The translations under genes were made by a program, and so were the position numbers. From contig JBAIAA010000351.1 of NCBI GenBank assembly GCA_037893245.1, positions 372,001-436,000 on the forward strand: a stretch of DNA of 64,000 nt, in the 5' to 3' direction. The notes beneath the pieces are model-generated. The model did no database searches and was not told the origin of the DNA. It saw nothing but the letters and a program-made list of their open reading frames with translations. Positions 51,655-64,000 of the stretch are shown here, piece by piece (positions within the stretch are counted from its first letter, which is position 1; the number at the start of each line of letters is the position of its first letter). Origin of the DNA: Crossaster papposus (lineage: Eukaryota; Echinodermata; Asteroidea; Velatida; Solasteridae).

Positions 51655-51658
51655 TTAA
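51655..51658. repeat. Target site duplication TTAA (right)
   Basis: This is the second copy of the TTAA target. The satellite continues from it with agaaccatttttt as in other units, with no bases lost or gained. Confidence 0.92.
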
Positions 51659-54600
51659 AGAACCATTTTTTCAAAAGAACCTAAAAACAAATGTAAACAT
51701 TGGTTTTTATGTTGATTATTTCCTAACGTTTCCAAAAATGTATAGTTTAGCAAATCTACACAAACAGTGAACGAAACTTTCAATATGTACATTATGAACC
51801 TGACTTGGAGGCAAGGGCTTTACACACAAGCCACCCAACCAATCCTATCGGCTTGATCTGTTAGCTAAGCTTGATAGAATCCAAGGTATTATATTCCCAT
51901 CGACCCAGTCCTATCGGCCTGACCTTAGCAGCTGGATAGAATCTAAGGTATTCATATTCCCATCGACCCAATCCTACCGGCCTGACCTAATAGCTAAGCT
52001 GGATAGAATCCACGGTATTCATATAATAATAATAATTGGGGAGGCTAATCATCCTTACTTGCAGCTGGTGTGCTGAATTGCGAAGGATGCAAGTGACACC
52101 CAATGACTGTTCATGTGTCACGTCACATTAAAGAACCATTTTTTCAAAAGAACCTAAAAACAAATGTAAACATTGGTTTTTATGTTGATTATTTCCTAAC
52201 GTTTCCAAAAATGTATAGTTTAGCAAATCTACACAAACAGTGAACGAAACTTTCAATATGTACATTATGAACCTGACTTGGAGGCAAGGGCTTTACACAC
52301 AAGCCACCCAACCAATCCTATCGGCTTGATCTGTTAGCTAAGCTTGATAGAATCCAAGGTATTATATTCCCATCGACCCAGTCCTATCGGCCTGACCTTA
52401 GCTAAGCTGGATAGAATCCAAGGTATTCATATTCCCATCGACCCAATCCTACCGGCCTGACCTAATAGCTAAGCTGGATAGAATCCACGGTATTCATATA
52501 ATAATAATAATTGGGGAGGCTAATCATCCTTACTTGCAGCTGGTGTGCTGAATTGCGAAGGATGCAAGTGACACCCAATGACTGTTCATGTGTCACGTCA
52601 CATTAAAGAACCATTTTTTCAAAAGAACCTAAAAACAAATGTAAACATTGGTTTTTATGTTGATTATTTCCTAACGTTTCCAAAAATGTATAGTTTAGCA
52701 AATCTACACAAACAGTGAACGAAACTTTCAATATGTACATTATGAACCTGACTTGGAGGCAAGGGCTTTACACACAAGCCACCCAACCAATCCTATCGGC
52801 TTGATCTGTTAGCTAAGCTTGATAGAATCCAAGGTATTATATTCCCATCGACCCAGTCCTATCGGCCTGACCTTAGCTAAGCTGGATAGAATCCAAGGTA
52901 TTCATATTCCCATCGACCCAATCCTACCGGCCTGACCTAATAGCTAAGCTGGATAGAATCCACGGTATTCATATAATAATAATAATTGGGGAGGCTAATC
53001 ATCCTTACTTGCAGCTGGTGTGCTGAATTGCGAAGGATGCAAGTGACACCCAATGACTGTTCATGTGTCACGTCACATTAAAGAACCATTTTTTTAAAAG
53101 AACCTAAAAACAAATGTAAACATTGGTTTTTATGTTGATTATTTCCTAACGTTTCCAAAAATGTATAGTTTAGCAAATCTACACAAACAGTGAACGAAAC
53201 TTTCAATATGTACATTATGAACCTGACTTGGAGGCAAGGGCTTTACACACAAGCCACCCAACCAATCCTATCGGCTTGATCTGTTAGCTAAGCTTGATAG
53301 AATCCAAGGTATTATATTCCCATCGACCCAGTCCTATCGGCCTGACCTTAGCTAAGCTGGATAGAATCCAAGGTATTCATATTCCCATCGACCCAATCCT
53401 ACCGGCCTGACCTAATAGCTAAGCTGGATAGAATCCACGGTATTCATATAATAATAATAATTGGGGAGGCTAATCATCCTTACTTGCAGCTGGTGTGCTG
53501 AATTGCGAAGGATGCAAGTGACACCCAATGACTGTTCATGTGTCACGTCACATTAAAGAACCATTTTTTCAAAAGAACCTAAAAACAAATGTAAACATTG
53601 GTTTTTATGTTGATTATTTCCTAACGTTTCCAAAAATGTATAGTTTAGCAAATCTACACAAACAGTGAACGAAACTTTCAATATGTACATTATGAACCTG
53701 ACTTGGAGGCAAGGGCTTTACACACAAGCCACCCAACCAATCCTATCGGCTTGATCTGTTAGCTAAGCTTGATAGAATCCAAGGTATTATATTCCCATCG
53801 ACCCAGTCCTATCGGCCTGACCTTAGCAGCTGGATAGAATCCAAGGTATTCATATTCCCATCGACCCAATCCTACCGGCCTGACCTAATAGCTAAGCTGG
53901 ATAGAATCCACGGTATTCATATAATAATAATAATTGGGGAGGCTAATCATCCTTACTTGCAGCTGGTGTGCTGAATTGCGAAGGATGCAAGTGACACCCA
54001 ATGACTGTTCATGTGTCACGTCACATTAAAGAACCATTTTTTCAAAAGAACCTAAAAACAAATGTAAACATTGGTTTTTATGTTGATTATTTCCTAACGT
54101 TTCCAAAAATGTATAGTTTAGCAAATCTACACAAACAGTGAACGAAACTTTCAATATGTACATTATGAACCTGACTTGGAGGCAAGGGCTTTACACACAA
54201 GCCACCCAACCAATCCTATCGGCTTGATCTGTTAGCTAAGCTTGATAGAATCCAAGGTATTATATTCCCATCGACCCAGTCCTATCGGCCTGACCTTAGC
54301 TAAGCTGGATAGAATCCAAGGTATTCATATTCCCATCGACCCAATCCTACCGGCCTGACCTAATAGCTAAGCTGGATAGAATCCACGGTATTCATATAAT
54401 AATAATAATTGGGGAGGCTAATCATCCTTACTTGCAGCTGGTGTGCTGAATTGCGAAGGATGCAAGTGACACCCAATGACTGTTCATGTGTCACGTCACA
54501 TTAAAGAACCATTTTTTCAAAAGAACCTAAAAACAAATGTAAACATTGGTTTTTATGTTGATTATTTCCTAACGTTTCCAAAAATGTATAGTTTAGCAAA

Positions 54601-57600
54601 TCTACACAAACAGTGAACGAAACTTTCAATATGTACATTATGAACCTGACTTGGAGGCAAGGGCTTTACACACAAGCCACCCAACCAATCCTATCGGCTT
54701 GATCTGTTAGCTAAGCTTGATAGAATCCAAGGTATTATATTCCCATCGACCCAGTCCTATCGGCCTGACCTTAGCTAAGCTGGATAGAATCCAAGGTATT
54801 CATATTCCCATCGACCCAATCCTACCGGCCTGACCTAATAGCTAAGCTGGATAGAATCCACGGTATTCATATAATAATAATAATTGGGGAGGCTAATCAT
54901 CCTTACTTGCAGCTGGTGTGCTGAATTGCGAAGGATGCAAGTGACACCCAATGACTGTTCATGTGTCACGTCACATTAAAGAACCATTTTTTCAAAAGAA
55001 CCTAAAAACAAATGTAAACATTGGTTTTTATGTTGATTATTTCCTAACGTTTCCAAAAATGTATAGTTTAGCAAATCTACACAAACAGTGAACGAAACTT
55101 TCAATATGTACATTATGAACCTGACTTGGAGGCAAGGGCTTTACACACAAGCCACCCAACCAATCCTATCGGCTTGATCTGTTAGCTAAGCTTGATAGAA
55201 TCCAAGGTATTATATTCCCATCGACCCAGTCCTATCGGCCTGACCTTAGCTAAGCTGGATAGAATCCAAGGTATTCATATTCCCATCGACCCAATCCTAC
55301 CGGCCTGACCTAATAGCTAAGCTGGATAGAATCCACGGTATTCATATAATAATAATAATTGGGGAGGCTAATCATCCTTACTAGCAGCTGGTGTGCTGAA
55401 TTGCGAAGGATGCAAGTGACACCCAATGACTGTTCATGTGTCACGTCACATTAAAGAACCATTTTTTCAAAAGAACCTAAAAACAAATGTAAACATTGGT
55501 TTTTATGTTGATTATTTCCTACCGTTTCCAAAAATGTATAGTTTAGCAAATCTACACAAACAGTGAACGAAACTTTCAATATGTACATTATGAACCTGAC
55601 TTGGAGGCAAGGGCTTTACACACAAGCCACCCAACCAATCCTATCGGCTTGATCTGTTAGCTAAGCTTGATAGAATCCAAGGTATTATATTCCCATCGAC
55701 CCAGTCCTATCGGCCTGACCTTAGCTAAGCTGGATAGAATCCAAGGTATTCATATTCCCATCGACCCAATCCTACCGGCCTGACCTAATAGCTAAGCTGG
55801 ATAGAATCCACGGTATTCATATAATAATAATAATTGGGGAGGCTAATCATCCTTACTTGCAGCTGGTGTGCTGAATTGCGAAGGATGCAAGTGACACCCA
55901 ATGACTGTTTATGTGTCACGTCACATTAAAGAACCATTTTTTCAAAAGAACCTAAAAACAAATGTAAACATTGGTTTTTATGTTGATTATTTCCTAACGT
56001 TTCCAAAAATGTATAGTTTAGCAAATCTACACAAACAGTGAACGAAACTTTCAATATGTACATTATGAACCTGACTTGGAGGCAAGGGCTTTACACACAA
56101 GCCACCCAACCAATCCTATCGGCTTGATCTGTTAGCTAAGCTTGATAGAATCCAAGGTATTATATTCCCATCGACCCAGTCCTATCGGCCTGACATTAGC
56201 TAAGCTGGATAGAATCCAAGGTATTCATATTCCCATCGACCCAATCCTACCGGCCTGACCTAATAGCTAAGCTGGATAGAATCCACGGTATTCATATAAT
56301 AATAATAATTGGGGAGGCTAATCATCCTTACTTGCAGCTGGTGTGCTGAATTGCGAAGGATGCAAGTGACACCCAATGACTGTTCATGTGTCACGTCACA
56401 TTAAAGAACCATTTTTTCAAAAGAACCTAAAAACAAATGTAAACATTGGTTTTTATGTTGATTATTTCCTAACGTTTCCAAAAATGTATAGTTTAGCAAA
56501 TCTACACAAACAGTGAACGAAACTTTCAATATGTACATTATGAACCTGACTTGGAGGCAAGGGCTTTACACACAAGCCACCCAACCAATCCTATCGGCTT
56601 GATCTGTTAGCTAAGCTTGATAGAATCCAAGGTATTATATTCCCATCGACCCAGTCCTATCGGCCTGACCTTAGCTAAGCTGGATAGAATCCAAGGTATT
56701 CATATTCCCATCGACCCAATCCTACCGGCCTGACCTAATAGCTAAGCTGGATAGAATCCACGGTATTCATATAATAATAATAATTGGGGAGGCTAATCAT
56801 CCTTACTTGCAGCTGGTGTGCTGAATTGCGAAGGATGCAAGTGACACCCAATGACTGTTCATGTGTCACGTCACATTAAAGAACCATTTTTTCAAAAGAA
56901 CCTAAAAACAAATGTAAACATTGGTTTTTATGTTGATTATTTCCTAACGTTTCCAAAAATGTATAGTTTAGCAAATCTACACAAACAGTGAACGAAACTT
57001 TCAATATGTACATTATGAACCTGACTTGGAGGCAAGGGCTTTACACACAAGCCACCCAACCAATCCTATCGGCTTGATCTGTTAGCTAAGCTTGATAGAA
57101 TCCAAGGTATTATATTCCCATCGACCCAGTCCTATCGGCCTGACCTTAGCTAAGCTGGATAGAATCTAAGGTATTCATATTCCCATCGACCCAATCCTAC
57201 CGGCCTGACCTAATAGCTAAGCTGGATAGAATCCACGGTATTCATATAATAATAATAATTGGGGAGGCTAATCATCCTTACTTGCAGCTGGTGTGCTGAA
57301 TTGCGAAGGATGCAAGTGACACCCAATGACTGTTCATGTGTCACGTCACATTAAAGAACCATTTTTTCAAAAGAACCTAAAAACAAATGTAAACATTGGT
57401 TTTTATGTTGATTATTTCCTAACGTTTCCAAAAATGTATAGTTTAGCAAATCTACACAAACAGTGAACGAAACTTTCAATATGTACATTATGAACCTGAC
57501 TTGGAGGCAAGGGCTTTACACACAAGCCACCCAACCAATCCTATCGGCTTGATCTGTTAGCTAAGCTTGATAGAATCCAAGGTATTATATTCCCATCGAC

Positions 57601-59723
57601 CCAGTCCTATCGGCCTGACCTTAGCTAAGCTGGATAGAATCCAAGGTATTCATATTCCCATCGACCCAATCCTACCGGCCTGACCTAATAGCTAAGCTGG
57701 ATAGAATCCACGGTATTCATATAATAATAATAATTGGGGAGGCTAATCATCCTTACTTGCAGCTGGTGTGCTGAATTGCGAAGGATGCAAGTGACACCCA
57801 ATGACTGTTCATGTGTCACGTCACATTAAAGAACCATTTTTTCAAAAGAACCTAAAAACAAATGTAAACATTGGTTTTTATGTTGATTATTTCCTAACGT
57901 TTCCAAAAATGTATAGTTTAGCAAATCTACACAAACAGTGAACGAAACTTTCAATATGTACATTATGAACCTGACTTGGAGGCAAGGGCTTTACACACAA
58001 GCCACCCAACCAATCCTATCGGCTTGATCTGTTAGCTAAGCTTGATAGAATCCAAGGTATTATATTCCCATCGACCCAGTCCTATCGGCCTGACCTTAGC
58101 TAAGCTGGATAGAATCCAAGGTATTCATATTCCCATCGACCCAATCCTACCGGCCTGACCTAATAGCTAAGCTGGATAGAATCCACGGTATTCATATAAT
58201 AATAATAATTGGGGAGGCTAATCATCCTTACTTGCAGCTGGTGTGCTGAATTGCGAAGGATGCAAGTGACACCCAATGACTGTTCATGTGTCACGTCACA
58301 TTAAAGAACCATTTTTTCAAAAGAACCTAAAAACAAATGTAAACATTGGTTTTTATGTTGATTATTTCCTAACGTTTCCAAAAATGTATAGTTTAGCAAA
58401 TCTACACAAACAGTGAACGAAACTTTCAATATGTACATTATGAACCTGACTTGGAGGCAAGGGCTTTACACACAAGCCACCCAACCAATCCTATCGGCTT
58501 GATCTGTTAGCTAAGCTTGATAGAATCCAAGGTATTATATTCCCATCGACCCAGTCCTATCGGCCTGACCTTAGCTAAGCTGGATAGAATCCAAGGTATT
58601 CATATTCCCATCGACCCAATCCTACCGGCCTGACCTAATAGCTAAGCTGGATAGAATCCACGGTATTCATATAATAATAATAATTGGGGAGGCTAATCAT
58701 CCTTACTTGCAGCTGGTGTGCTGAATTGCGAAGGATGCAAGTGACACCCAATGACTGTTCATGTGTCACGTCACATTAAAGAACCATTTTTTCAAAAGAA
58801 CCTAAAAACAAATGTAAACATTGGTTTTTATGTTGATTATTTCCTAACGTTTCCAAAAATGTATAGTTTAGCAAATCTACACAAACAGTGAACGAAACTT
58901 TCAATATGTACATTATGAACCTGACTTGGAGGCAAGGGCTTTACACACAAGCCACCCAACCAATCCTATCGGCTTGATCTGTTAGCTAAGCTTGATAGAA
59001 TCCAAGGTATTATATTCCCATCGACCCAGTCCTATCGGCCTGACCTTAGCTAAGCTGGATAGAATCCAAGGTATTCATATTCCCATCGACCCAATCCTAC
59101 CGGCCTGACCTAATAGCTAAGCTGGATAGAATCCACGGTATTCATATAATAATAATAATTGGGGAGGCTAATCATCCTTACTTGCAGCTGGTGTGCTGAA
59201 TTGCGAAGGATGCAAGTGACACCCAATGACTGTTCATGTGTCACGTCACATTAAAGAACCATTTTTTCAAAAGAACCTAAAAACAAATGTAAACATTGGT
59301 TTTTATGTTGATTATTTCCTAACGTTTCCAAAAATGTATAGTTTAGCAAATCTACACAAACAGTGAACGAAACTTTCAATATGTACATTATGAACCTGAC
59401 TTGGAGGCAAGGGCTTTACACACAAGCCACCCAACCAATCCTATCGGCTTGATCTGTTAGCTAAGCTTGATAGAATCCAAGGTATTATATTCCCATCGAC
59501 CCAGTCCTATCGGCCTGACCTTAGCTAAGCTGGATAGAATCCAAGGTATTCATATTCCCATCGACCCAATCCTACCGGCCTGACCTAATAGCTAAGCTGG
59601 ATAGAATCCACGGTATTCATATAATAATAATAATTGGGGAGGCTAATCATCCTTACTTGCAGCTGGTGTGCTGAATTGCGAAGGATGCAAGTGACACCCA
59701 ATGACTGTTCATGTGTCACGTCA

Positions 59724-60723
59724 TATTAAAGAACCATTTTTTCAAAAGAACCTAAAAACAAATGTAAACATTAGTTTTTATGTTGATTATTTCCTAACGT
59801 TTCCAAAAATGTATAGTTTAGCAAATCTACACAAACAGTGAACGAAACTTTCAATATGTACATTATGAACCTGACTTGGAGGCAAGGGCTTTACACACAA
59901 GCCACCCAACCAATCCTATCGGCTTGATCTGTTAGCTAAGCTTGATAGAATCCAAGGTATTATATTCCCATCGACCCAGTCCTATCGGCCTGACCTTAGC
60001 TAAGCTGGATAGAATCCAAGGTATTCATATTCCCATCGACCCAATCCTACCGGCCTGACCTAATAGCTAAGCTGGATAGAATCCACGGTATTCATATAAT
60101 AATAATAATTGGGGAGGCTAATCATCCTTACTTGCAGCTGGTGTGCTGAATTGCGAAGGATGCAAGTGACACCCAATGACTGTTCATGTGTCACGTCACA
60201 TTAAAGAACCATTTTTTCAAAAGAACCTAAAAACAAATGTAAACATTGGTTTTTATGTTGATTATTTCCTAACGTTTCCAAAAATGTATAGTTTAGCAAA
60301 TCTACACAAACAGTGAACGAAACTTTCAATATGTACATTATGAACCTGACTTGGAGGCAAGGGCTTTACACACAAGCCACCCAACCAATCCTATCGGCTT
60401 GATCTGTTAGCTAAGCTTGATAGAATCCAAGGTATTATATTCCCATCGACCCAGTCCTATCGGCCTGACCTTAGCTAAGCTGGATAGAATCCAAGGTATT
60501 CATATTCCCATCGACCCAATCCTACCGGCCTGACCTAATAGCTAAGCTGGATAGAATCCACGGTATTCATATAATAATAATAATTGGGGAGGCTAATCAT
60601 CCTTACTTGCAGCTGGTGTGCTGAATTGCGAAGGATGCAAGTGACACCCAATGACTGTTCATGTGTCACGTCATATTAAAGAACCATTTTTTCAAAAGAA
60701 CCTAAAAACAAATGTAAACATTA
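59724..60723. repeat. Recent two-unit (950-bp) duplication
   Basis: The variants tcatattaaag at 59724 and cattagttttt at 59773 both recur exactly 950 bp later at 60674 and 60723, with one unvaried unit between. This is the signature of a dimer duplicated once. Confidence 0.85.
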
Positions 60724-61519
60724 GTTTTTATGTTGATTATTTCCTAACGTTTCCAAAAATGTATAGTTTAGCAAATCTACACAAACAGTGAACGAAACTT
60801 TCAATATGTACATTATGAACCTGACTTGGAGGCAAGGGCTTTACACACAAGCCACCCAACCAATCCTATCGGCTTGATCTGTTAGCTAAGCTTGATAGAA
60901 TCCAAGGTATTATATTCCCATCGACCCAGTCCTATCGGCCTGACCTTAGCAGCTGGATAGAATCCAAGGTATTCATATTCCCATCGACCCAATCCTACCG
61001 GCCTGACCTAATAGCTAAGCTGGATAGAATCCACGGTATTCATATAATAATAATAATTGGGGAGGCTAATCATCCTTACTTGCAGCTGGTGTGCTGAATT
61101 GCGAAGGATGCAAGTGACACCCAATGACTGTTCATGTGTCACGTCACATTAAAGAACCATTTTTTCAAAAGAACCTAAAAACAAATGTAAACATTGGTTT
61201 TTATGTTGATTATTTCCTAACGTTTCCAAAAATGTATAGTTTAGCAAATCTACACAAACAGTGAACGAAACTTTCAATATGTACATTATGGACCGGACTT
61301 GGAGGCAAGGGCTTTACACACAAGCCACCCAACCAATCCTATCGGCTTGATCTGTTAGCTAAGCTTGATAGAATCCAAGGTATTATATTCCCATCGACCC
61401 AGTCCTATCGGCCTGACCTTAGCTAAGCTGGATAGAATCCAAGGTATTCATATTCCCATCGACCCAATCCTACCGGCCTGACCTAATAGCTAAGCTGGAT
61501 AGAATCCACGGTATTCATA

Positions 61520-61995
61520 CAATAATAATAATTGGGGAGGCTAATCATCCTTACTTGCAGCTGGTGTGCTGAATTGCGAAGGATGCAAGTGACACCCAAT
61601 GACTGTTCATGTGTCACGTCACATTAAAGAACCATTTTTTCAAAAGAACCTAAAAACAAATGTAAACATTGGTTTTTATGTTGATTATTTCCTAACGTTT
61701 CCAAAAATGTATAGTTTAGCAAATCTACACAAACAGTGAACGAAACTTTCAATATGTACATTATGAACCTGACTTGGAGGCAAGGGCTTTACACACAAGC
61801 CACCCAACCAATCCTATCGGCTTGATCTGTTAGCTAAGCTTGATAGAATCCAAGGTATTATATTCCCATCGACCCAGTCCTATCGGCCTGACCTTAGCTA
61901 AGCTGGATAGAATCCAAGGTATTCATATTCCCATCGACCCAATCCTACCGGCCTGACCTAATAGCTAAGCTGGATAGAATCCACGGTATTCATAC
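61520..61995. repeat. Recent single-unit (475-bp) duplication
   Basis: The variant catacaataat occurs at 61520 and 61995, one unit apart, and nowhere else that I see. The unit containing the first copy also has the private changes ttatggaccggac near 61290, which are not shared. Either the duplication covers only the right part of the unit or those changes came later. Confidence 0.8.
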
Positions 61996-64000
61996 AATAA
62001 TAATAATTGGGGAGGCTAATCATCCTTACTTGCAGCTGGTGTGCTGAATTGCGAAGGATGCAAGTGACACCCAATGACTGTTCATGTGTCACGTCACATT
62101 AAAGAACCATTTTTTCAAAAGAACCTAAAAACAAATGTAAACATTGGTTTTTATGTTGATTATTTCCTAACGTTTCCAAAAATGTATAGTTTAGCAAATC
62201 TACACAAACAGTGAACGAAACTTTCAATATGTACATTATGAACCTGACTTGGAGGCAAGGGCTTTACACACAAGCCACCCAACCAATCCTATCGGCTTGA
62301 TCTGTTAGCTAAGCTTGATAGAATCCAAGGTATTATATTCCCATCGACCCAGTCCTATCGGCCTGACCTTAGCTAAGCTGGATAGAATCCAAGGTATTCA
62401 TATTCCCATCGACCCAATCCTACCGGCCTGACCTAATAGCTAAGCTGGATAGAATCCACGGTATTCATATAATAATAATAATTGGGGAGGCTAATCATCC
62501 TTACTTGCAGCTGGTGTGCTGAATTGCGAAGGATGCAAGTGACACCCAATGACTGTTCATGTGTCACGTCACATTAAAGAACCATTTTTTCAAAAGAACC
62601 TAAAAACAAATGTAAACATTGGTTTTTATGTTGATTATTTCCTAACGTTTCCAAAAATGTATAGTTTAGCAAATCTACACAAACAGTGAACGAAACTTTC
62701 AATATGTACATTATGAACCTGACTTGGAGGCAAGGGCTTTACACACAAGCCACCCAACCAATCCTATCGGCTTGATCTGTTAGCTAAGCTTGATAGAATC
62801 CAAGGTATTATATTCCCATCGACCCAGTCCTATCGGCCTGACCTTAGCTAAGCTGGATAGAATCCAAGGTATTCATATTCCCATCGACCCAATCCTACCG
62901 GCCTGACCTAATAGCTAAGCTGGATAGAATCCACGGTATTCATATAATAATAATAATTGGGGAGGCTAATCATCCTTACTTGCAGCTGGTGTGCTGAATT
63001 GCGAAGGATGCAAGTGACACCCAATGACTGTTCATGTGTCACGTCACATTAAAGAACCATTTTTTCAAAAGAACCTAAAAACAAATGTAAACATTGGTTT
63101 TTATGTTGATTATTTCCTAACGTTTCCAAAAATGTATAGTTTAGCAAATCTACACAAACAGTGAACGAAACTTTCAATATGTACATTATGAACCTGACTT
63201 GGAGGCAAGGGCTTTACACACAAGCCACCCAACCAATCCTATCGGCTTGATCTGTTAGCTAAGCTTGATAGAATCCAAGGTATTATATTCCCATCGACCC
63301 AGTCCTATCGGCCTGACCTTAGCTAAGCTGGATAGAATCCAAGGTATTCATATTCCCATCGACCCAATCCTACCGGCCTGACCTAATAGCTAAGCTGGAT
63401 AGAATCCACGGTATTCATATAATAATAATAATTGGGGAGGCTAATCATCCTTACTTGCAGCTGGTGTGCTGAATTGCGAAGGATGCAAGTGACACCCAAT
63501 GACTGTTCATGTGTCACGTCACATTAAAGAACCATTTTTTCAAAAGAACCTAAAAACAAATGTAAACATTGGTTTTTATGTTGATTATTTCCTAACGTTT
63601 CCAAAAATGTATAGTTTAGCAAATCTACACAAACAGTGAACGAAACTTTCAATATGTACATTATGAACCTGACTTGGAGGCAAGGGCTTTACACACAAGC
63701 CACCCAACCAATCCTATCGGCTTGATCTGTTAGCTAAGCTTGATAGAATCCAAGGTATTATATTCCCATCGACCCAGTCCTATCGGCCTGACCTTAGCTA
63801 AGCTGGATAGAATCCAAGGTATTCATATTCCCATCGACGCAATCCTACCGGCCTGACCTATAGCTAAGCTGGATAGAATCCACGGTATTCATATAATAAT
63901 AATAATTGGGGAGGCTAATCATCCTTACTTGCAGCTGGTGTGCTGAATTGCGAATGATGCAAGTGACACCCAATGACTGTTCATGTGTCACGTCACATTA

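Larger units (their letters stand above)
51655..64000. repeat. Satellite array, homogenised zone right of the insertion
   Basis: The array resumes at the TTAA that starts a unit, so the unit interrupted by the mobile element is complete once the element and one TTAA copy are discounted. All units here have three subrepeats. Two 473-bp variants are visible at about 51930 and 53830 and another near 60950. Private variants shared by near neighbours show recent local duplication around 59720-60725 and 61520-61995. The window ends on the TTA that begins the next unit, so the array continues to the right. Nothing other than satellite is present. Confidence 0.97.

Noticed and set aside
51588..51770. 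60-codon open frame crossing the right end of the MITE
   Set aside because: It joins MITE sequence to satellite head by chance at the insertion boundary; there is no transposase-like feature.
1..64000. CRISPR array
   Set aside because: The repeats are long, contiguous and nearly identical over the whole period. There are no short repeats separated by unique spacers and no cas genes.
1..64000. Ribosomal intergenic spacer, or tandem small-RNA genes, with subrepeats
   Set aside because: Variable subrepeats next to conserved segments are typical of rDNA spacers, but no rRNA sequence occurs in 64 kb. I also see no tRNA- or 5S-type internal promoter boxes in the unit.

Overview
The window is satellite DNA from end to end. 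It holds about 129 tandem copies of one repeat unit, interrupted by a single short transposon-like insertion at 51227-51654. I see no protein-coding gene, rRNA, tRNA or CRISPR array. The window begins and ends inside a repeat unit, so the array continues on both sides. A satellite tens of kilobases long with nested repeat levels, plus a TTAA-flanked non-autonomous DNA transposon, points to a eukaryotic genome, most likely an animal. I do not recognise the satellite family and cannot name the species.

The repeat unit is built in four parts, shown on the reference copy 22261-22735 (475 bp). A 184-bp unique head is followed by a block of 65-67-bp subrepeats, then a short TAA microsatellite, then a 90-bp unique tail. 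Units differ mainly in how many subrepeats they carry. Standard units have three (475 bp, or 473 bp with a 2-bp deletion). Long units have six distinguishable subrepeats in fixed order, here called a-b-c-d-e-f (673-676 bp). Rare units have four or five.

Layout: (1) 1-17985 is a mixed zone with 33 units. It contains all ten 6-subrepeat units and all four 4- or 5-subrepeat units, arranged in higher-order blocks that are themselves duplicated at offsets of 5.6, 13.4, 14.3 and 15.5 kb. (2) 17986-51226 is a homogenised zone made only of 3-subrepeat units. Scattered shared variants reveal multi-unit duplications of 4277 and 4747 bp and smaller ones. (3) 51227-51654 is a 428-bp element with a TTAA target duplication and CCCTAAC/GTTAGGG ends, which I read as a piggyBac-type MITE. 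(4) 51655-64000 is the same 3-subrepeat array, resuming at exactly the base where it stopped.

Reading of the history (inference): the 3-subrepeat unit looks like a product of a c-to-f deletion in the 6-subrepeat unit. It then spread by repeated unequal exchange or amplification, while older diversity survives at the left. The MITE arrived late, because it is present once and has not been copied along with neighbouring units. The short open reading frames in the window come from the repeat and from isolated indels, not from genes.
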